Of a stretch of 40,766 nt of DNA, positions 33,060-40,766 are shown piece by piece. The DNA comes from Candidatus Zixiibacteriota bacterium (GTDB lineage: Bacteria > Zixibacteria > MSB-5A5 > JAABVY01 > JAHJOQ01), in NCBI GenBank assembly GCA_018820315.1, contig JAHJOQ010000016.1:1-40766 (forward strand), in the 5' to 3' direction. The translations under genes were made by a program, and so were the position numbers. The notes beneath the pieces were generated by a model. It did not search any database and was not told where the DNA came from. It was given only the letters and a program-made list of their open reading frames with translations. The first letter of the stretch is position 1, and every line of letters starts with the position of its first letter.

Positions 33060-34586
33060 CTACTTTGTTAGATCATTCAGTAGCCACGATAATATCTCGT
33101 CCATATCAGGACGATATCCGCTGTGCTCATATCTGATGTTGCCATCCCTGCCGACTGCGAACAGTGTCGGTATGCCCTTCACGCCGAAATCGGATGCAGT
33201 TTCCGCAGATCCGAAGAGATTATTGAAACTGTATCCGTATTTTGAGAGAAATGGTCGCACCAGCGAAGTATCTGCTTGCCATACATTGACCGCGTAGTAT
33301 TTCATGTCGTTGTGACGAGCATCGTGAAAAGTTTGCAGCAGCGGCATCGTCAGTCTGCATGGTCCACACCAGGTCGCCCAGAAATCGAGTACTACGACAT
33401 TTCCCCTGAGCTCTGACAAATTCACCGAGTTTCCGTGCAGGTCTGTAAGAGTGAAATCGGGCGCCGGTCGATTGATCATCTCTTCTGCCAGCGTCTTCCG
33501 GCGCTCTTCACGATCTTTCTTACGCTCCGCTTCAGTTGCGTTTCTGATGCTGTCCTGAGTTGCCTCAATTGAAGTTCTCATTTCGGCAAAACCGTCGAAC
33601 GCGCGCAGCTGATCAAGTTGAGGATCATGAAGGACGAGCCGGTAATCGTCGAAGCCCTTGCTCATGGCTTCCTGAAGAACTGAGTAAGCCAGATCGGGCT
33701 GCTTCATTTTGCAGAAAGTGACCATCAGTTTATGGAAAGCAGTGTTGGGGTTACTGGCCAGGTCAGTCATCCGTGTCAGATGTGGAATGGCATCCTGGAA
33801 TCTGTCCTGATCCAGATAAAGTTCCGCGTACTCATTTTCGAGGCTGTAATCGTCCGGATATTTCTCGGCAAACGCAATCAAGCAACTCTCGGCATCCTCG
33901 AATCTGCCCATCTTCTTCAGAAGCGATATTTTGGGAGATAGGGATCGCATATTATCTGGTTCTGTCTGGGTAAGCAGATTATAGAACGTCAGCGCCTTGT
34001 CGTACTGCCCTCGCGCTTCGACGATGCTCCCGATCTGTCTGAATGGTGCAGGCTGAGAGTTGTCGATTGCGATGGCTTTTCGTAACGATTCAATTGATTC
34101 GGTGGTATCGCTGAAAGGCTCGTCTATGACAGTCACACCGAGAGCATACCAACCCCAGTAGTAGTTTGAGTCCAGATCGGTGGCTCTGCGGAAAAGTCTC
34201 AATTGCTCTTCTCTGCCAGAGATGATTCGCCCGTAAAGGTACGAGAGCATAGCCGAATTCGAGTCTGCCTCGTATCTGGACTTGTATAATTTAGTCAATT
34301 CGTCAGACTTGTCGAACCCGAAGTAGTTATCTTGTATGTAACGCATCAGGCTTGTTGAATTGGGGTCTTTCGCTGCGTACGAATCTATTATAGCCGCAAC
34401 CTGCGCGAAGTCGTAATCCTCACCATGTTCGGCCATGTATGCGTTTACTGCGCTGTCGCACTCTGCTATCAGCTTGTTCTCCACGAACAGACTTGCGGTG
34501 ATTTTGTCGTCATTGTCAGATGTGCTGCATGAGACAATCAGCAACGCTGCCAATGCAGATAGCATGATCAGATACAGACTTTTCAC
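33060..34586 (-). CDS. TPR lipoprotein with C-terminal TlpA-type thioredoxin domain
   Basis: 508 residues, GTG start with AAGGAG six bases upstream. The signal peptide ends in a lipobox (ALLIVSC, lipidated Cys near 20). Residues 60-330 form TPR-type helical repeats (YYWGWYALGVTVID, ARGQYDKALTFYNLL). Residues 365-508 are a thioredoxin-like domain of the TlpA/ResA class: APDFTLTDLHG, VVVLDFWATWCGPCRL with the CGPC redox pair, and GIPTLFAVG with the cis-Pro. It probably faces the periplasm and reduces or exchanges disulfides of a client held by the TPRs. It follows the GH57 gene by 61 bases on the same strand. Confidence 0.93.
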   Translation of the reverse strand: MKSLYLIMLSALAALLIVSCSTSDNDDKITASLFVENKLIAECDSAVNAYMAEHGEDYDFAQVAAIIDSYAAKDPNSTSLMRYIQDNYFGFDKSDELTKLYKSRYEADSNSAMLSYLYGRIISGREEQLRLFRRATDLDSNYYWGWYALGVTVIDEPFSDTTESIESLRKAIAIDNSQPAPFRQIGSIVEARGQYDKALTFYNLLTQTEPDNMRSLSPKISLLKKMGRFEDAESCLIAFAEKYPDDYSLENEYAELYLDQDRFQDAIPHLTRMTDLASNPNTAFHKLMVTFCKMKQPDLAYSVLQEAMSKGFDDYRLVLHDPQLDQLRAFDGFAEMRTSIEATQDSIRNATEAERKKDREERRKTLAEEMINRPAPDFTLTDLHGNSVNLSELRGNVVVLDFWATWCGPCRLTMPLLQTFHDARHNDMKYYAVNVWQADTSLVRPFLSKYGYSFNNLFGSAETASDFGVKGIPTLFAVGRDGNIRYEHSGYRPDMDEILSWLLNDLTK

Positions 34587-34647
34587 AATCTACTCCTTAG
34601 TTGTCGATTTAATGCGGCTAACGAGCCTGCGGTGACAGCCGAATCGG

Positions 34648-36387
34648 TCAGGCTGGATATTCCACCCTGGCGAACCATTCCAAGCGTATATCGGGGAAGA
34701 GGCTGTCTTGCTCCTTGATGTCTCCAAGGTATGTCCAGTCAGATTCGTCAAGTGCCTCGCCTGATCCATATCTGTCAGCCATATCCGCCAGCTTCACAAA
34801 AGCGTCGTGATGTTCCGCGAGGCGCATCTCTGCGTAGTCGCGTGCGGCCCATGTCGAAATGAGAAACTGCCAATCGGAAGCAGCTTCAAGCATGAGTTCT
34901 CTCGCGGTCTGCTTCAGGATGTCCAGCAGCCTGTCATCCGGTGAGTCAGCATACATGCGGGCAAGCTCCGACATCCTGGCTTCATCTTCATAAATATGCT
35001 TCCACGTCCAGGCGGTCCATTCATTCAGCCAGATATAATGATAGCCACCTTCACCCCATGAACCTTCAGGAATCGAGATAACATCCTTCGGTGTATTCTG
35101 ATCCAGATAGGCTGAGCAGGTAGTAAGTTCAATATCCGCAGACTTGGTTATGTTTCGCATTACCTCTTTCAAGAAGACTACTCCTTCAGACCACCAGTGA
35201 CCGAACAGCTCTGCGTCAAAAGGAGCACACAGAATACCCCTGCTGCCGGTCTTCTTGTGATGCTCTCGCAGTACGTCGCCGATCATGCCCGCGAAATGGG
35301 CTGCATTTTCGGGGATCCTTGCCAGGGCTGCATCAGAATCATATTCGAGTTTATCGGCGAGATCACTCTTCGGGGAGGTCACTTTCCAGTATCTGTGACC
35401 ACCGGGAAAATGCTTCTTATGGAAGTCTAAGTAATTACCGTCTCCCGGATAGCCATGTTCGCCCGACCACACCTGTAGTCCCGTTTCGGGGTCGCGAGTG
35501 AAGATTGTCACCGGTTTCTTGTTTTCGATAGCGGAAGATACCAGATACAACTCCTGAGGATAGCGGTTCGTAACTTCTCCACGTGGCTCATACGATTTCT
35601 CGAACTGCCCCCACAATTTCTGGAGCGCTTCGAATCGGTCTATGTAGACGCCGATCGCCTTGCCACCCTTCAGGAGAGCACTATCGATAATAAAGTAGTC
35701 AATTCCGTTTTCGGAGAGGAACTCCTCGACGCCCTTTCTGTCGTATGCCTTTTGGCCGATATCAGATTCGACTGGCGGCGACCATTTGTAGCGCGGTCTG
35801 TAGGCGCATTCCGGCAGCCAGATTCCGCGCGGCTGTCGGCCAAAGGCATTCTTGTATGATTGCACAGCCTGCTTTACCTGTGCCTGAACGGTTGTGTCAT
35901 GCGAGAGCAGCGGTAAATAACCATGCGTCGCAGCACAAGTCATGATTTCGATATGCCCTGCATCCTGCAGACGTCTGAATTCGCTGATGATGTCGAAACT
36001 ATAGCGCTCCTCGAAATGTATCTTAGTGTCGGTAAAAAACTTCTGCCAGCGCTCCGCAAGTTCCGCCATCGACTTCCGGCCATGCTTCCAGAATGTCTCT
36101 TTATCAACAACGGCTGCCTTAATCTTGGTCTCGAGGTAATCGTCAAACTCATCTTTGAATCCCTGATGCATGAGCTGCTCGCAGAGTACCGGGGAGATGC
36201 CGATGGTTATGTGCGGACTGATGCCCTCACTCACCAGGTCATTGAGCATATCCAGAATCGGTAGATATGTTTCCGAAGCAGCTTCCACAAGCCAGTCGGT
36301 TCCGTGTGGCCAGCGTCCGTGAGAGAGTACGTAGGGAAGATGCGAATGCAATACGAATGTGAATGCGCCAATTCCTTTAGCAGCCAT
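34648..36387 (-). CDS. GH57 alpha-glucan branching-type enzyme
   Basis: 579 residues from the ATG at 36387, which has AAAGGA six bases upstream; a GTG one codon earlier is too close to it. GH57 features: an N-terminal FTFVLHSHLPYVL with the early His, the nucleophile Glu near 193 in GIWLPECAYRP, and the acid/base Asp near 391 in CAPFDAELFGHWW. Length and the C-terminal helical part (WTAWTWKHIYEDEARM) fit the GH57 1,4-alpha-glucan branching enzyme group (TK1436/TTHA1902 type) rather than amylopullulanase. No glycogen synthase is adjacent. It is cytoplasmic (no signal peptide). It is flanked by a DUF3467 gene upstream and the TPR lipoprotein downstream. Confidence 0.92.
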   Translation of the reverse strand: MAAKGIGAFTFVLHSHLPYVLSHGRWPHGTDWLVEAASETYLPILDMLNDLVSEGISPHITIGISPVLCEQLMHQGFKDEFDDYLETKIKAAVVDKETFWKHGRKSMAELAERWQKFFTDTKIHFEERYSFDIISEFRRLQDAGHIEIMTCAATHGYLPLLSHDTTVQAQVKQAVQSYKNAFGRQPRGIWLPECAYRPRYKWSPPVESDIGQKAYDRKGVEEFLSENGIDYFIIDSALLKGGKAIGVYIDRFEALQKLWGQFEKSYEPRGEVTNRYPQELYLVSSAIENKKPVTIFTRDPETGLQVWSGEHGYPGDGNYLDFHKKHFPGGHRYWKVTSPKSDLADKLEYDSDAALARIPENAAHFAGMIGDVLREHHKKTGSRGILCAPFDAELFGHWWSEGVVFLKEVMRNITKSADIELTTCSAYLDQNTPKDVISIPEGSWGEGGYHYIWLNEWTAWTWKHIYEDEARMSELARMYADSPDDRLLDILKQTARELMLEAASDWQFLISTWAARDYAEMRLAEHHDAFVKLADMADRYGSGEALDESDWTYLGDIKEQDSLFPDIRLEWFARVEYPA

Positions 36388-36429
36388 CACGAATCCTTTC
36401 TATAGAAGAAATATCATCTAGAGTGAAAC

Positions 36430-36750
36430 TTAGTCCTGCTCGGAGTTTTCCTCGCGACCGACTCCGAAGCCGATCACTTTATCATCTTGGCTCTTGATAC
36501 TGACAGCCCCAAACTTGCTCTCAAAGCCTTTCATTGCCATTTCGAGCGTTTTGAGTAATCCTTTAGCGGTGGCCGGATTAACTATAATTCGCGCATGAAT
36601 CTTCGCCTTGGTCATACCGGGCGAGAATCGCGCGAAATCTATGATGAATTCATTCGGGGTGAAGTTTATGATCGGAACATTTGAATAGACTTCATCAGGG
36701 ATAGAATCCCCAAGCTGTACCTGTATTTTCTGCATCGGCTGCTTTTGCAT
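36430..36750 (-). CDS. DUF3467 family protein
   Basis: 106 residues from the ATG at 36750, preceded by AGGAGGAATTTTCG, an excellent ribosome site; a 27-codon longer frame is not supported. The sequence has the DUF3467 pattern: QVQLGDSIPDEVYSNVPIIN, NEFIIDFARFSPG and a second half KIHARIIVNPATAKGLLKTL. Function is unknown; the proteins are small, soluble and widespread. It heads the minus-strand run DUF3467, GH57, TPR-thioredoxin lipoprotein. Confidence 0.9.
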   Translation of the reverse strand: MQKQPMQKIQVQLGDSIPDEVYSNVPIINFTPNEFIIDFARFSPGMTKAKIHARIIVNPATAKGLLKTLEMAMKGFESKFGAVSIKSQDDKVIGFGVGREENSEQD

Positions 36751-36786
36751 CGAAAATTCCTCCTTGTACTTTCGGGCCAATTTGGA

Positions 36787-36792
36787 TATAAT
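36787..36792 (+). promoter_or_regulatory. Candidate -10 box for rfaE1
   Basis: TATAAT is an exact sigma-70 -10 match, 66 bases before the rfaE1 start in the 107-base divergent gap. The -35 at 17-base spacing (TTGTAC, 36764-36769) is weak, matching only the TTG. Confidence 0.45.
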
Positions 36793-36857
36793 GGCTCGCG
36801 ATGTCAAGTGAAAAGGCCGATTGCGGCGCAATGGGTGCTTTTAATGGGAGATAGTCC

Positions 36858-37871
36858 TTGAGAAATCACAACCTGCCCAACTTTGAGCGAATCGAAAAGA
36901 TCATTGACGGCTGGCAGGAGAAGCAAGTTGTCGTGTTGGGCGACATTATGCTCGATCATTATCTTTGGGGCGTGGTCGACCGTATTTCTCCCGAAGCTCC
37001 GGTGCCGGTTGTTAACGTTCAGCGTGAATCGCATCTGCTCGGCGGGGCGGCCAATGTCGCTCTCAATCTGAAGAAGCTCGGATGCAATCCGCTGGTAATC
37101 GGTGTAATCGGTGACGATGCCGCCGGCAGTGAACTCAGGAAGATTCTATCCATAACTGGGATCGATGGCAACGGTATCGAGACCGATCAATATCGCCCCA
37201 CAACGATAAAGACACGTGTAATCGCGAACCATCAGCAGGTTGTACGTGCCGATCGGGAAGATGCGACTGAAATCGATGATGACCTCCAGCGGAGGTTTCT
37301 CGGCAAGCTGAAAGACCGGATTGCCTCGATATCGGGGCTGATAATCTCTGACTATGGCAAAGGCATGATTACGAAAGCGCTGCTCGAACAGGTGATTTCG
37401 CTCTGCCGCGAGAATGATGTCTTCATAGCTGTCGACCCGAAAGATGTTCATTTCAAGTCATACCGGAAAGTCTCCGTCATTACTCCGAACCATCACGAGG
37501 CTGGATTCGCGTTTGGCATGAAGATTCGCGATGAGGCTACTCTTAACGAAGTGGGGGCGGGACTCCTGATTCAGCTCGAATTGGATTCGATACTGATTAC
37601 TCGGGGGGCTGACGGCATGGCGCTGTTCCTGAACGATGGTTCGAAATATCTCCTTCCGACCGTTGCGCAGAAGGTATTCGATGTTACAGGCGCGGGTGAT
37701 ACGGTCATAGCGACATATTCCTCGGCGTTATCCGGGGGCGCCACGCCATTCGAAGCTGCCTATATCTCCAATCAGGCGGCGGGGATCGTAGTCGGCGAGA
37801 TCGGCACCGCGCAGGTCGAGGCTGAACAGCTCAAAGAGACCATAGCGGCTCATATCGAGGGGCAGGAATGA
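36858..37871 (+). CDS. rfaE1: D-glycero-beta-D-manno-heptose-7-phosphate kinase
   Basis: 337 residues, TTG start with GGGAG seven bases upstream. PfkB/ribokinase fold: VVLGDIMLDHYLWG, the first signature LLGGAANVALNLKKLG, and the second, DVTGAGDTVIATYSSAL, which holds the catalytic Asp. The combination with the adenylyltransferase gene overlapping by four bases identifies it as the heptose kinase (HldA/RfaE domain I) of ADP-L-glycero-D-manno-heptose synthesis for LPS core. In E. coli the two activities are fused in HldE; here they are separate genes. Epimerase and isomerase genes are not in the window. Confidence 0.95.
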   Translation: MRNHNLPNFERIEKIIDGWQEKQVVVLGDIMLDHYLWGVVDRISPEAPVPVVNVQRESHLLGGAANVALNLKKLGCNPLVIGVIGDDAAGSELRKILSITGIDGNGIETDQYRPTTIKTRVIANHQQVVRADREDATEIDDDLQRRFLGKLKDRIASISGLIISDYGKGMITKALLEQVISLCRENDVFIAVDPKDVHFKSYRKVSVITPNHHEAGFAFGMKIRDEATLNEVGAGLLIQLELDSILITRGADGMALFLNDGSKYLLPTVAQKVFDVTGAGDTVIATYSSALSGGATPFEAAYISNQAAGIVVGEIGTAQVEAEQLKETIAAHIEGQE

Positions 37872-38332
37872 CAAAGCGAGTCCTCAGCCTGACCGAGATG
37901 GTCGCGCTCCGGAAAAAGCTGCGAAGACAGGGCAAGAAAGTCGTCTTCACGAATGGTGTTTTTGATATTCTGCATGTCGGACACCTGAGTCTGCTGGAAA
38001 AATCGAAAGATTTGGGCGACATTCTAATCGTTGGACTGAACTCTGACGCATCGACTCGTCGCCTGAAGGGGAATTCGAGACCGCTCGTGCCATTCAAAGA
38101 TCGTGCACGACTGCTGGCGAGCATCCGCCCGGTCGATTATGTCGTCGGATTCAGCCAGGACACACCGCTTCAGCTAATCAAGAAACTCCTTCCCGACATC
38201 CTCGTCAAAGGCGCTGATTACAAGATATCAGAGATCGTAGGCGCAAAAGAAGTGACCGACGCAGGCGGCAAAGTTGTCCGAGTGCGTCTGCTGGCAGGCC
38301 GCTCGACGAGCAAACTCGTCGAATTGCTGTAG
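37868..38332 (+). CDS. rfaE2: D-glycero-beta-D-manno-heptose 1-phosphate adenylyltransferase
   Basis: 154 residues, starting in an ATGA overlap with the kinase. Nucleotidyltransferase motifs: FTNGVFDILHVGHLSLLEKS with the HxGH ATP-binding site, LNSDASTRRLKG, and the late GRSTSKLVE that replaces ISTS/GKST. It transfers AMP to heptose-1-phosphate, giving ADP-heptose. Length and motifs match the stand-alone RfaE domain II (HldC). Confidence 0.95.
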   Translation: MTKRVLSLTEMVALRKKLRRQGKKVVFTNGVFDILHVGHLSLLEKSKDLGDILIVGLNSDASTRRLKGNSRPLVPFKDRARLLASIRPVDYVVGFSQDTPLQLIKKLLPDILVKGADYKISEIVGAKEVTDAGGKVVRVRLLAGRSTSKLVELL

Positions 38333-38341
38333 ATCCGGTAG

Positions 38342-38474
38342 GTCAAAACCCCTGTGGTTTTGACTCTTAATCGTAGGTCAGTGATCCGAAGTCACGCGGA
38401 GCGTGACGGAGCGATCCTGACTACTTCCACGGCGCGCAAAGGGAATAGTCAGGATCGCAGGGATCCTGACCTAC
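38342..38474. repeat. Nested inverted-repeat element
   Basis: Four hairpins are packed into 133 bases. GTCAAAACC-cctgt-GGTTTTGAC (38342-38364) stands alone. GTAGGTCAGTGATCC (38373-38387) pairs, with one extra base, with GGATCCTGACCTAC (38461-38474). Inside it, GTCACGC-gga-GCGTGAC (38391-38407) and CGATCCTGACTA (38412-38423) with TAGTCAGGATCG (38446-38457) form two further stems. The shared GTAGGTCA words suggest a repeated intergenic unit such as a REP- or MITE-like element. It follows rfaE2 directly and may also end its transcript. Confidence 0.75.
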
Positions 38475-38595
38475 AGAACTTTTTATGTTGTGCCTAGAGT
38501 CTAGAACAGCCATATTTGTAACAAACAAAATCTCTCAAGAACCTAATGAGGTGATGAAGAAATCAATCTGATCCTTTAATCTACAGGATGAAGCG

Positions 38596-39732
38596 ATGAA
38601 GAAATATTCTCTGATTGTTGTTCTTGGGCTGATGATGACATCTTCAAGCCTGTTGGGGCAAATATCCTCAGCGCGTGGATCATGGTCACCTCTTGGCACA
38701 GGAGTGGATCGTGAGGTGTTTGCAATGACCGTCTATAAAGATAAGCTTATAGTAGGTGGCAATTTCAAGACTGTCGGAGGAGTTGCTGCAAATGGTATTG
38801 CCGCGTGGGATGGGAAGACGTGGTCGTCGCTGGGTTCTGAGTTTACGCGTCCTTCAGCCATGGTTGTGTATGATGATCGGCTGATCGTGCCTGGAGTTTT
38901 CTATACTGAGGGTGAACTAGCGCATTACAAATTACAAGCGTGGGATGGGAATGAATGGACCACGATGGACATTGGTGCACGGGGGCTGAAATTCGCCCAC
39001 GTCAATTATCTTGCCGCAGGCGGGGATAGACTAGTCATGTTCGCAGAGATCAAGAACATGGGGGTCTCGGGCGATAAGCTTGTAATGTGGGATGGACATT
39101 CTCTGAGCTATTCTAGCGTGGACGGGGATTTTGATGCTCTCGCTGTTTATGGAGACCGGGTGATTGTTGCGCGTGAGAGCGGCTTGAGCAAACATCAGAA
39201 CAAGGATATGGCGTATCTATCTGCTTGGGACGGGAGGGATTTTTCACCTATTGGTTCGGAGCTGGATGGTAGAGTTTTAAGCATGGTCGTCTTTGATGAT
39301 CAGCTTATAGTTTCTGGTTATTTCACGACAGCCGGAGGAGTTGCTGCAAATGGCATCGCCGCTTGGGATGGGAAGACGTGGTCGTCGCTGGGTTCTGAGT
39401 TCTCAGGCAGGGTGGACTGCATGGCTGTTCACGACGATCGCCTATTTGCGGGGGGGTATTGCACGACCGACGGAAACATAGGGTGCCACATTTCTGTCTG
39501 GGACGGGAATCGCTGGTCGCGATTGGATTCTGGTCTTGACGAAAGGAAATACTGGGCAAAGTACAAATCGCACTGCACGTCAATGTTCACCGTGGATAGT
39601 GGTAACCCTGATTTTGTCCAGCCCGGTTCCGTTACAGCCCTCACAGTGTACAAGGGGCGGCTCATAGTAGGGGGCTGGTTCACCAGCGCCGGAGGCGTAC
39701 CATGCAACAGAATTGCTGTCTGGCAAGACTGA
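38596..39732 (+). CDS. Secreted beta-propeller-like repeat protein
   Basis: 378 residues. Signal peptide 1-21 (KKYSLIVVLGLMMTSSSLLG). The mature part is built of about eight units of roughly 40 residues, such as WSPLGTGVDREVFAMTVYKDK, LIVGGNFKTVGGVAANGIAAW and DGKTWSSLGSEF, with repeating motifs AWDG, LIVGG-F-T-GG and a VYDDRL strand. This is the style of secreted delta-60/Kelch-like propeller proteins common in the FCB group. Two units are nearly identical at DNA level (about 38775-38844 and 39331-39401), indicating recent duplication or gene conversion. No sorting domain is visible at the C-terminus (NRIAVWQD). Function unknown; probably a surface or secreted binding protein. Confidence 0.88.
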   Translation: MKKYSLIVVLGLMMTSSSLLGQISSARGSWSPLGTGVDREVFAMTVYKDKLIVGGNFKTVGGVAANGIAAWDGKTWSSLGSEFTRPSAMVVYDDRLIVPGVFYTEGELAHYKLQAWDGNEWTTMDIGARGLKFAHVNYLAAGGDRLVMFAEIKNMGVSGDKLVMWDGHSLSYSSVDGDFDALAVYGDRVIVARESGLSKHQNKDMAYLSAWDGRDFSPIGSELDGRVLSMVVFDDQLIVSGYFTTAGGVAANGIAAWDGKTWSSLGSEFSGRVDCMAVHDDRLFAGGYCTTDGNIGCHISVWDGNRWSRLDSGLDERKYWAKYKSHCTSMFTVDSGNPDFVQPGSVTALTVYKGRLIVGGWFTSAGGVPCNRIAVWQD

Positions 39733-40132
39733 AGACACTCAATCGAGAAATCCTCCATCTCTGTGACGTGTGCTACGGCAGTGTACGTCGTTAGAATGTG
39801 ATATTACGTACCCTCGGCAATACATCACGTGTGACATCGTAAGTGTGATGGGTCCTGTACGTCTTCAGACAAAGTGGAAATGGTGAACTGCGAGTTAAGC
39901 AACAGTTCTTGCTCTGGCAATTGCTTTTTTGGTATTCATGTTCTCTCTATTCCACCGCTACCAGTAAGTTGACTAAGCCACGTTGACATACGCCTCTTTC
40001 TAACATCTTTCTAACAAAACGAGCAAAAACAACAGAAAATAAGGGAAAACACCTGACACTGTGTTCCCCATAAGTAATTGCTATTACTATAGGTTAGTGC
40101 CTGGTGTTTCCTACTGATTGGACAAAGTATAA
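39733..40132. other. Non-coding stretch before the tRNA fragment
   Basis: About 400 bases with no supportable gene. It contains short TACGTC/TACGTA words and, at its right end, the inverted repeat described separately. Base composition is more A/T rich than the flanking genes around 39960-40130, as often seen at insertion boundaries. Confidence 0.5.
40047..40109. repeat. Imperfect terminal-type inverted repeat beside the tRNA fragment
   Basis: AAACACCTGACACT (40047-40060) and AGTGCCTGGTGTTT (40096-40109) match as inverted repeats at 12 of 14 positions around a 35-base centre. The left arm also folds locally with GTGTTCCCC (about 40060-40068). The ends resemble those of small transposon relics, but no target duplication is clear. 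Confidence 0.5.
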
Positions 40133-40176
40133 GGCTCATAACCCGAAGGTCGCAGGTTCAAATCCTGCCCCGTTAT
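40133..40176 (+). tRNA. 3' half of a Met (CAT) tRNA, truncated
   Basis: From GGCTCATAACCCGAAGG on, the sequence follows a Met-type tRNA: anticodon loop CTCATAA, variable region, T arm GCAGG (40152-40156), loop TTCAAAT, CCTGC (40164-40168), then an acceptor-like CCCGTTA. The 5' half is absent: the preceding bases cannot pair with the anticodon stem beyond the first two pairs, and no D arm or matching 5' acceptor strand is found in the 90 bases upstream. Half-tRNAs cut at the anticodon are typical attachment-site relics of integrated elements. I do not regard it as functional. Confidence 0.75.
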
Positions 40177-40191
40177 TGAATTCGCGCCTCT

Positions 40192-40223
40192 GAGGACGAA
40201 GTCCCTCGGATGTGTCCTCTTTT
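40192..40223 (+). terminator. Terminator-like hairpin after the tRNA fragment
   Basis: GAGGAC (40192-40197) pairs with GTCCTC (40214-40219), followed by TTTT. An alternative fold, GGAC-gaa-GTCC, lies inside it. It may be the old tRNA terminator. Confidence 0.5.
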
Positions 40224-40374
40224 GAGAAACCCACGCAAAGGGTGGGCCAATCAGCCATTGTCGGCCGCCCGTACGAATCGGTGGAACATGTTCCGCCCTA
40301 ATTCTTCCCCAAGAAGTTTACTGTTGACACGGGCATAGCGTGGGGTTATCGTGAAGCTGAGGTGGAAGGCACGG

Positions 40375-40766
40375 ATGCCCAGAATTAGGATTTCCAGACC
40401 GGCCGAGACAGACCTTACTACGGTTTTGACCGAAGGGCTGCCGGATACATTCGCCCAACTCGCAGACGTTCATAGGCTTGAAGGTCGATTTGACGATGCC
40501 GAAACAGTCTGCCGGGAAGGGCTGAAACGGTTTCCGGATTACGGCTCCGGCCACATGGTTCTGGCTCTGGTCTATCAGGACCGGGGAGAGATAGAGAAAG
40601 CGCTGATGGGATTTCACTCCGTGCTCAAATGCGAGCCGGGGAACTTATTGGCGCTTAAGTCGATTGCAGATATTCACTGGGAGGCGGAAGCCTATTCACT
40701 TGCGCGGTCGTATTACAGACAGGTACTTCAGCGCGACAGATATTGTGTAGAGGCTGCCGAGCGGGC
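40375..40766 (+). CDS. TPR-repeat protein (3' end outside window)
   Basis: An open frame runs to the last base. The ATG at 40375 has GGAAGG upstream; an in-frame GTG at 40351 is an alternative. The 130 visible codons contain at least three tetratricopeptide units: FAQLADVHRLEGRFDDAETV, then MVLALVYQDRGEIEKALMGF and LLALKSIADIHWEAEAYSLA, with the expected small and aromatic positions. There is no signal peptide, so it is likely cytoplasmic, perhaps a pilus or assembly-associated TPR protein, but the partner is unknown. A TTGACA at 40324-40329 with a weak TATCGT 17 bases on could be its promoter. Confidence 0.85.
   Translation, partial: MPRIRISRPAETDLTTVLTEGLPDTFAQLADVHRLEGRFDDAETVCREGLKRFPDYGSGHMVLALVYQDRGEIEKALMGFHSVLKCEPGNLLALKSIADIHWEAEAYSLARSYYRQVLQRDRYCVEAAER

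Noticed and set aside
36858-38332. Split heptose kinase/adenylyltransferase as a frameshifted hldE
   Set aside because: Both proteins are complete with their own starts and motifs, overlapping by ATGA; separate rfaE1/rfaE2 genes are normal in many bacteria.

Overview
The window comes from a Gram-negative bacterium. It encodes a TonB-dependent outer-membrane receptor, ADP-heptose (LPS core) enzymes and a lipoprotein with a classical lipobox. The secreted peptidase with thrombospondin type-3 and dockerin-like repeats, the propeller-like repeat protein and the very dense PAS/receiver signalling genes resemble the gene content of uncultured FCB-group lineages such as candidate Zixibacteria. That placement is an impression from protein style, not a demonstrated assignment.

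Region 1 (1-10.4 kb, + strand) is a signalling island: a 5'-truncated receiver-PAS-LuxR regulator, a small exported protein, a multi-PAS/GAF histidine kinase, a receiver-kinase, a receiver-HDOD protein, a receiver with a degenerate HD-GYP domain, a solo KaiB-fold protein and a second receiver-HDOD protein. Short spacings, an ATGA overlap and good ribosome sites suggest co-expression from the kinase to at least the degenerate HD-GYP gene.

Region 2 (10.4-11.7 kb) is a scar of broken genes: a serine-recombinase C-terminus on the minus strand carrying an internal stop, and the first ~80 codons of a Ser/Thr protein kinase. Region 3 (11.7-16.8 kb, +) is a TonB receptor, YfiR-like periplasmic protein and membrane hybrid kinase set. 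Region 4 (17.2-20.0 kb, +) is a secreted M28 peptidase ending in calcium-binding repeats and a dockerin-like module, closed by a strong hairpin.

Region 5 (20.1-25.9 kb, - strand) is the most unusual part. It is a six-gene run in this order: a BldC/MerR-like HTH regulator with an eight-cysteine centre and receiver-like C-terminus, a macrodomain protein, a NarI/DsrM/TmcC-like membrane cytochrome b subunit, an HdrD/TmcB-like iron-sulfur oxidoreductase fused to a receiver domain, a soluble kinase with two cysteine-containing PAS domains, and a single-domain response regulator. I read it as a redox enzyme physically tied to a two-component pathway.

Region 6 (26-38.3 kb) is mostly housekeeping: a serine-hydrolase remnant, a MarR-GNAT fusion, a TrmH-like methyltransferase, TldD/TldE, an exported protein built of four copies of an unrecognised ~110-residue repeat, then (-) a DUF3467 protein, a GH57 enzyme and a TPR-thioredoxin lipoprotein, and (+) rfaE1/rfaE2. 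Region 7 (38.3-40.8 kb) holds a nested inverted-repeat element, a secreted repeat protein, a 640-base non-coding stretch with an orphan 3' half of a Met-type tRNA next to inverted repeats, and the start of a TPR protein that runs off the window.
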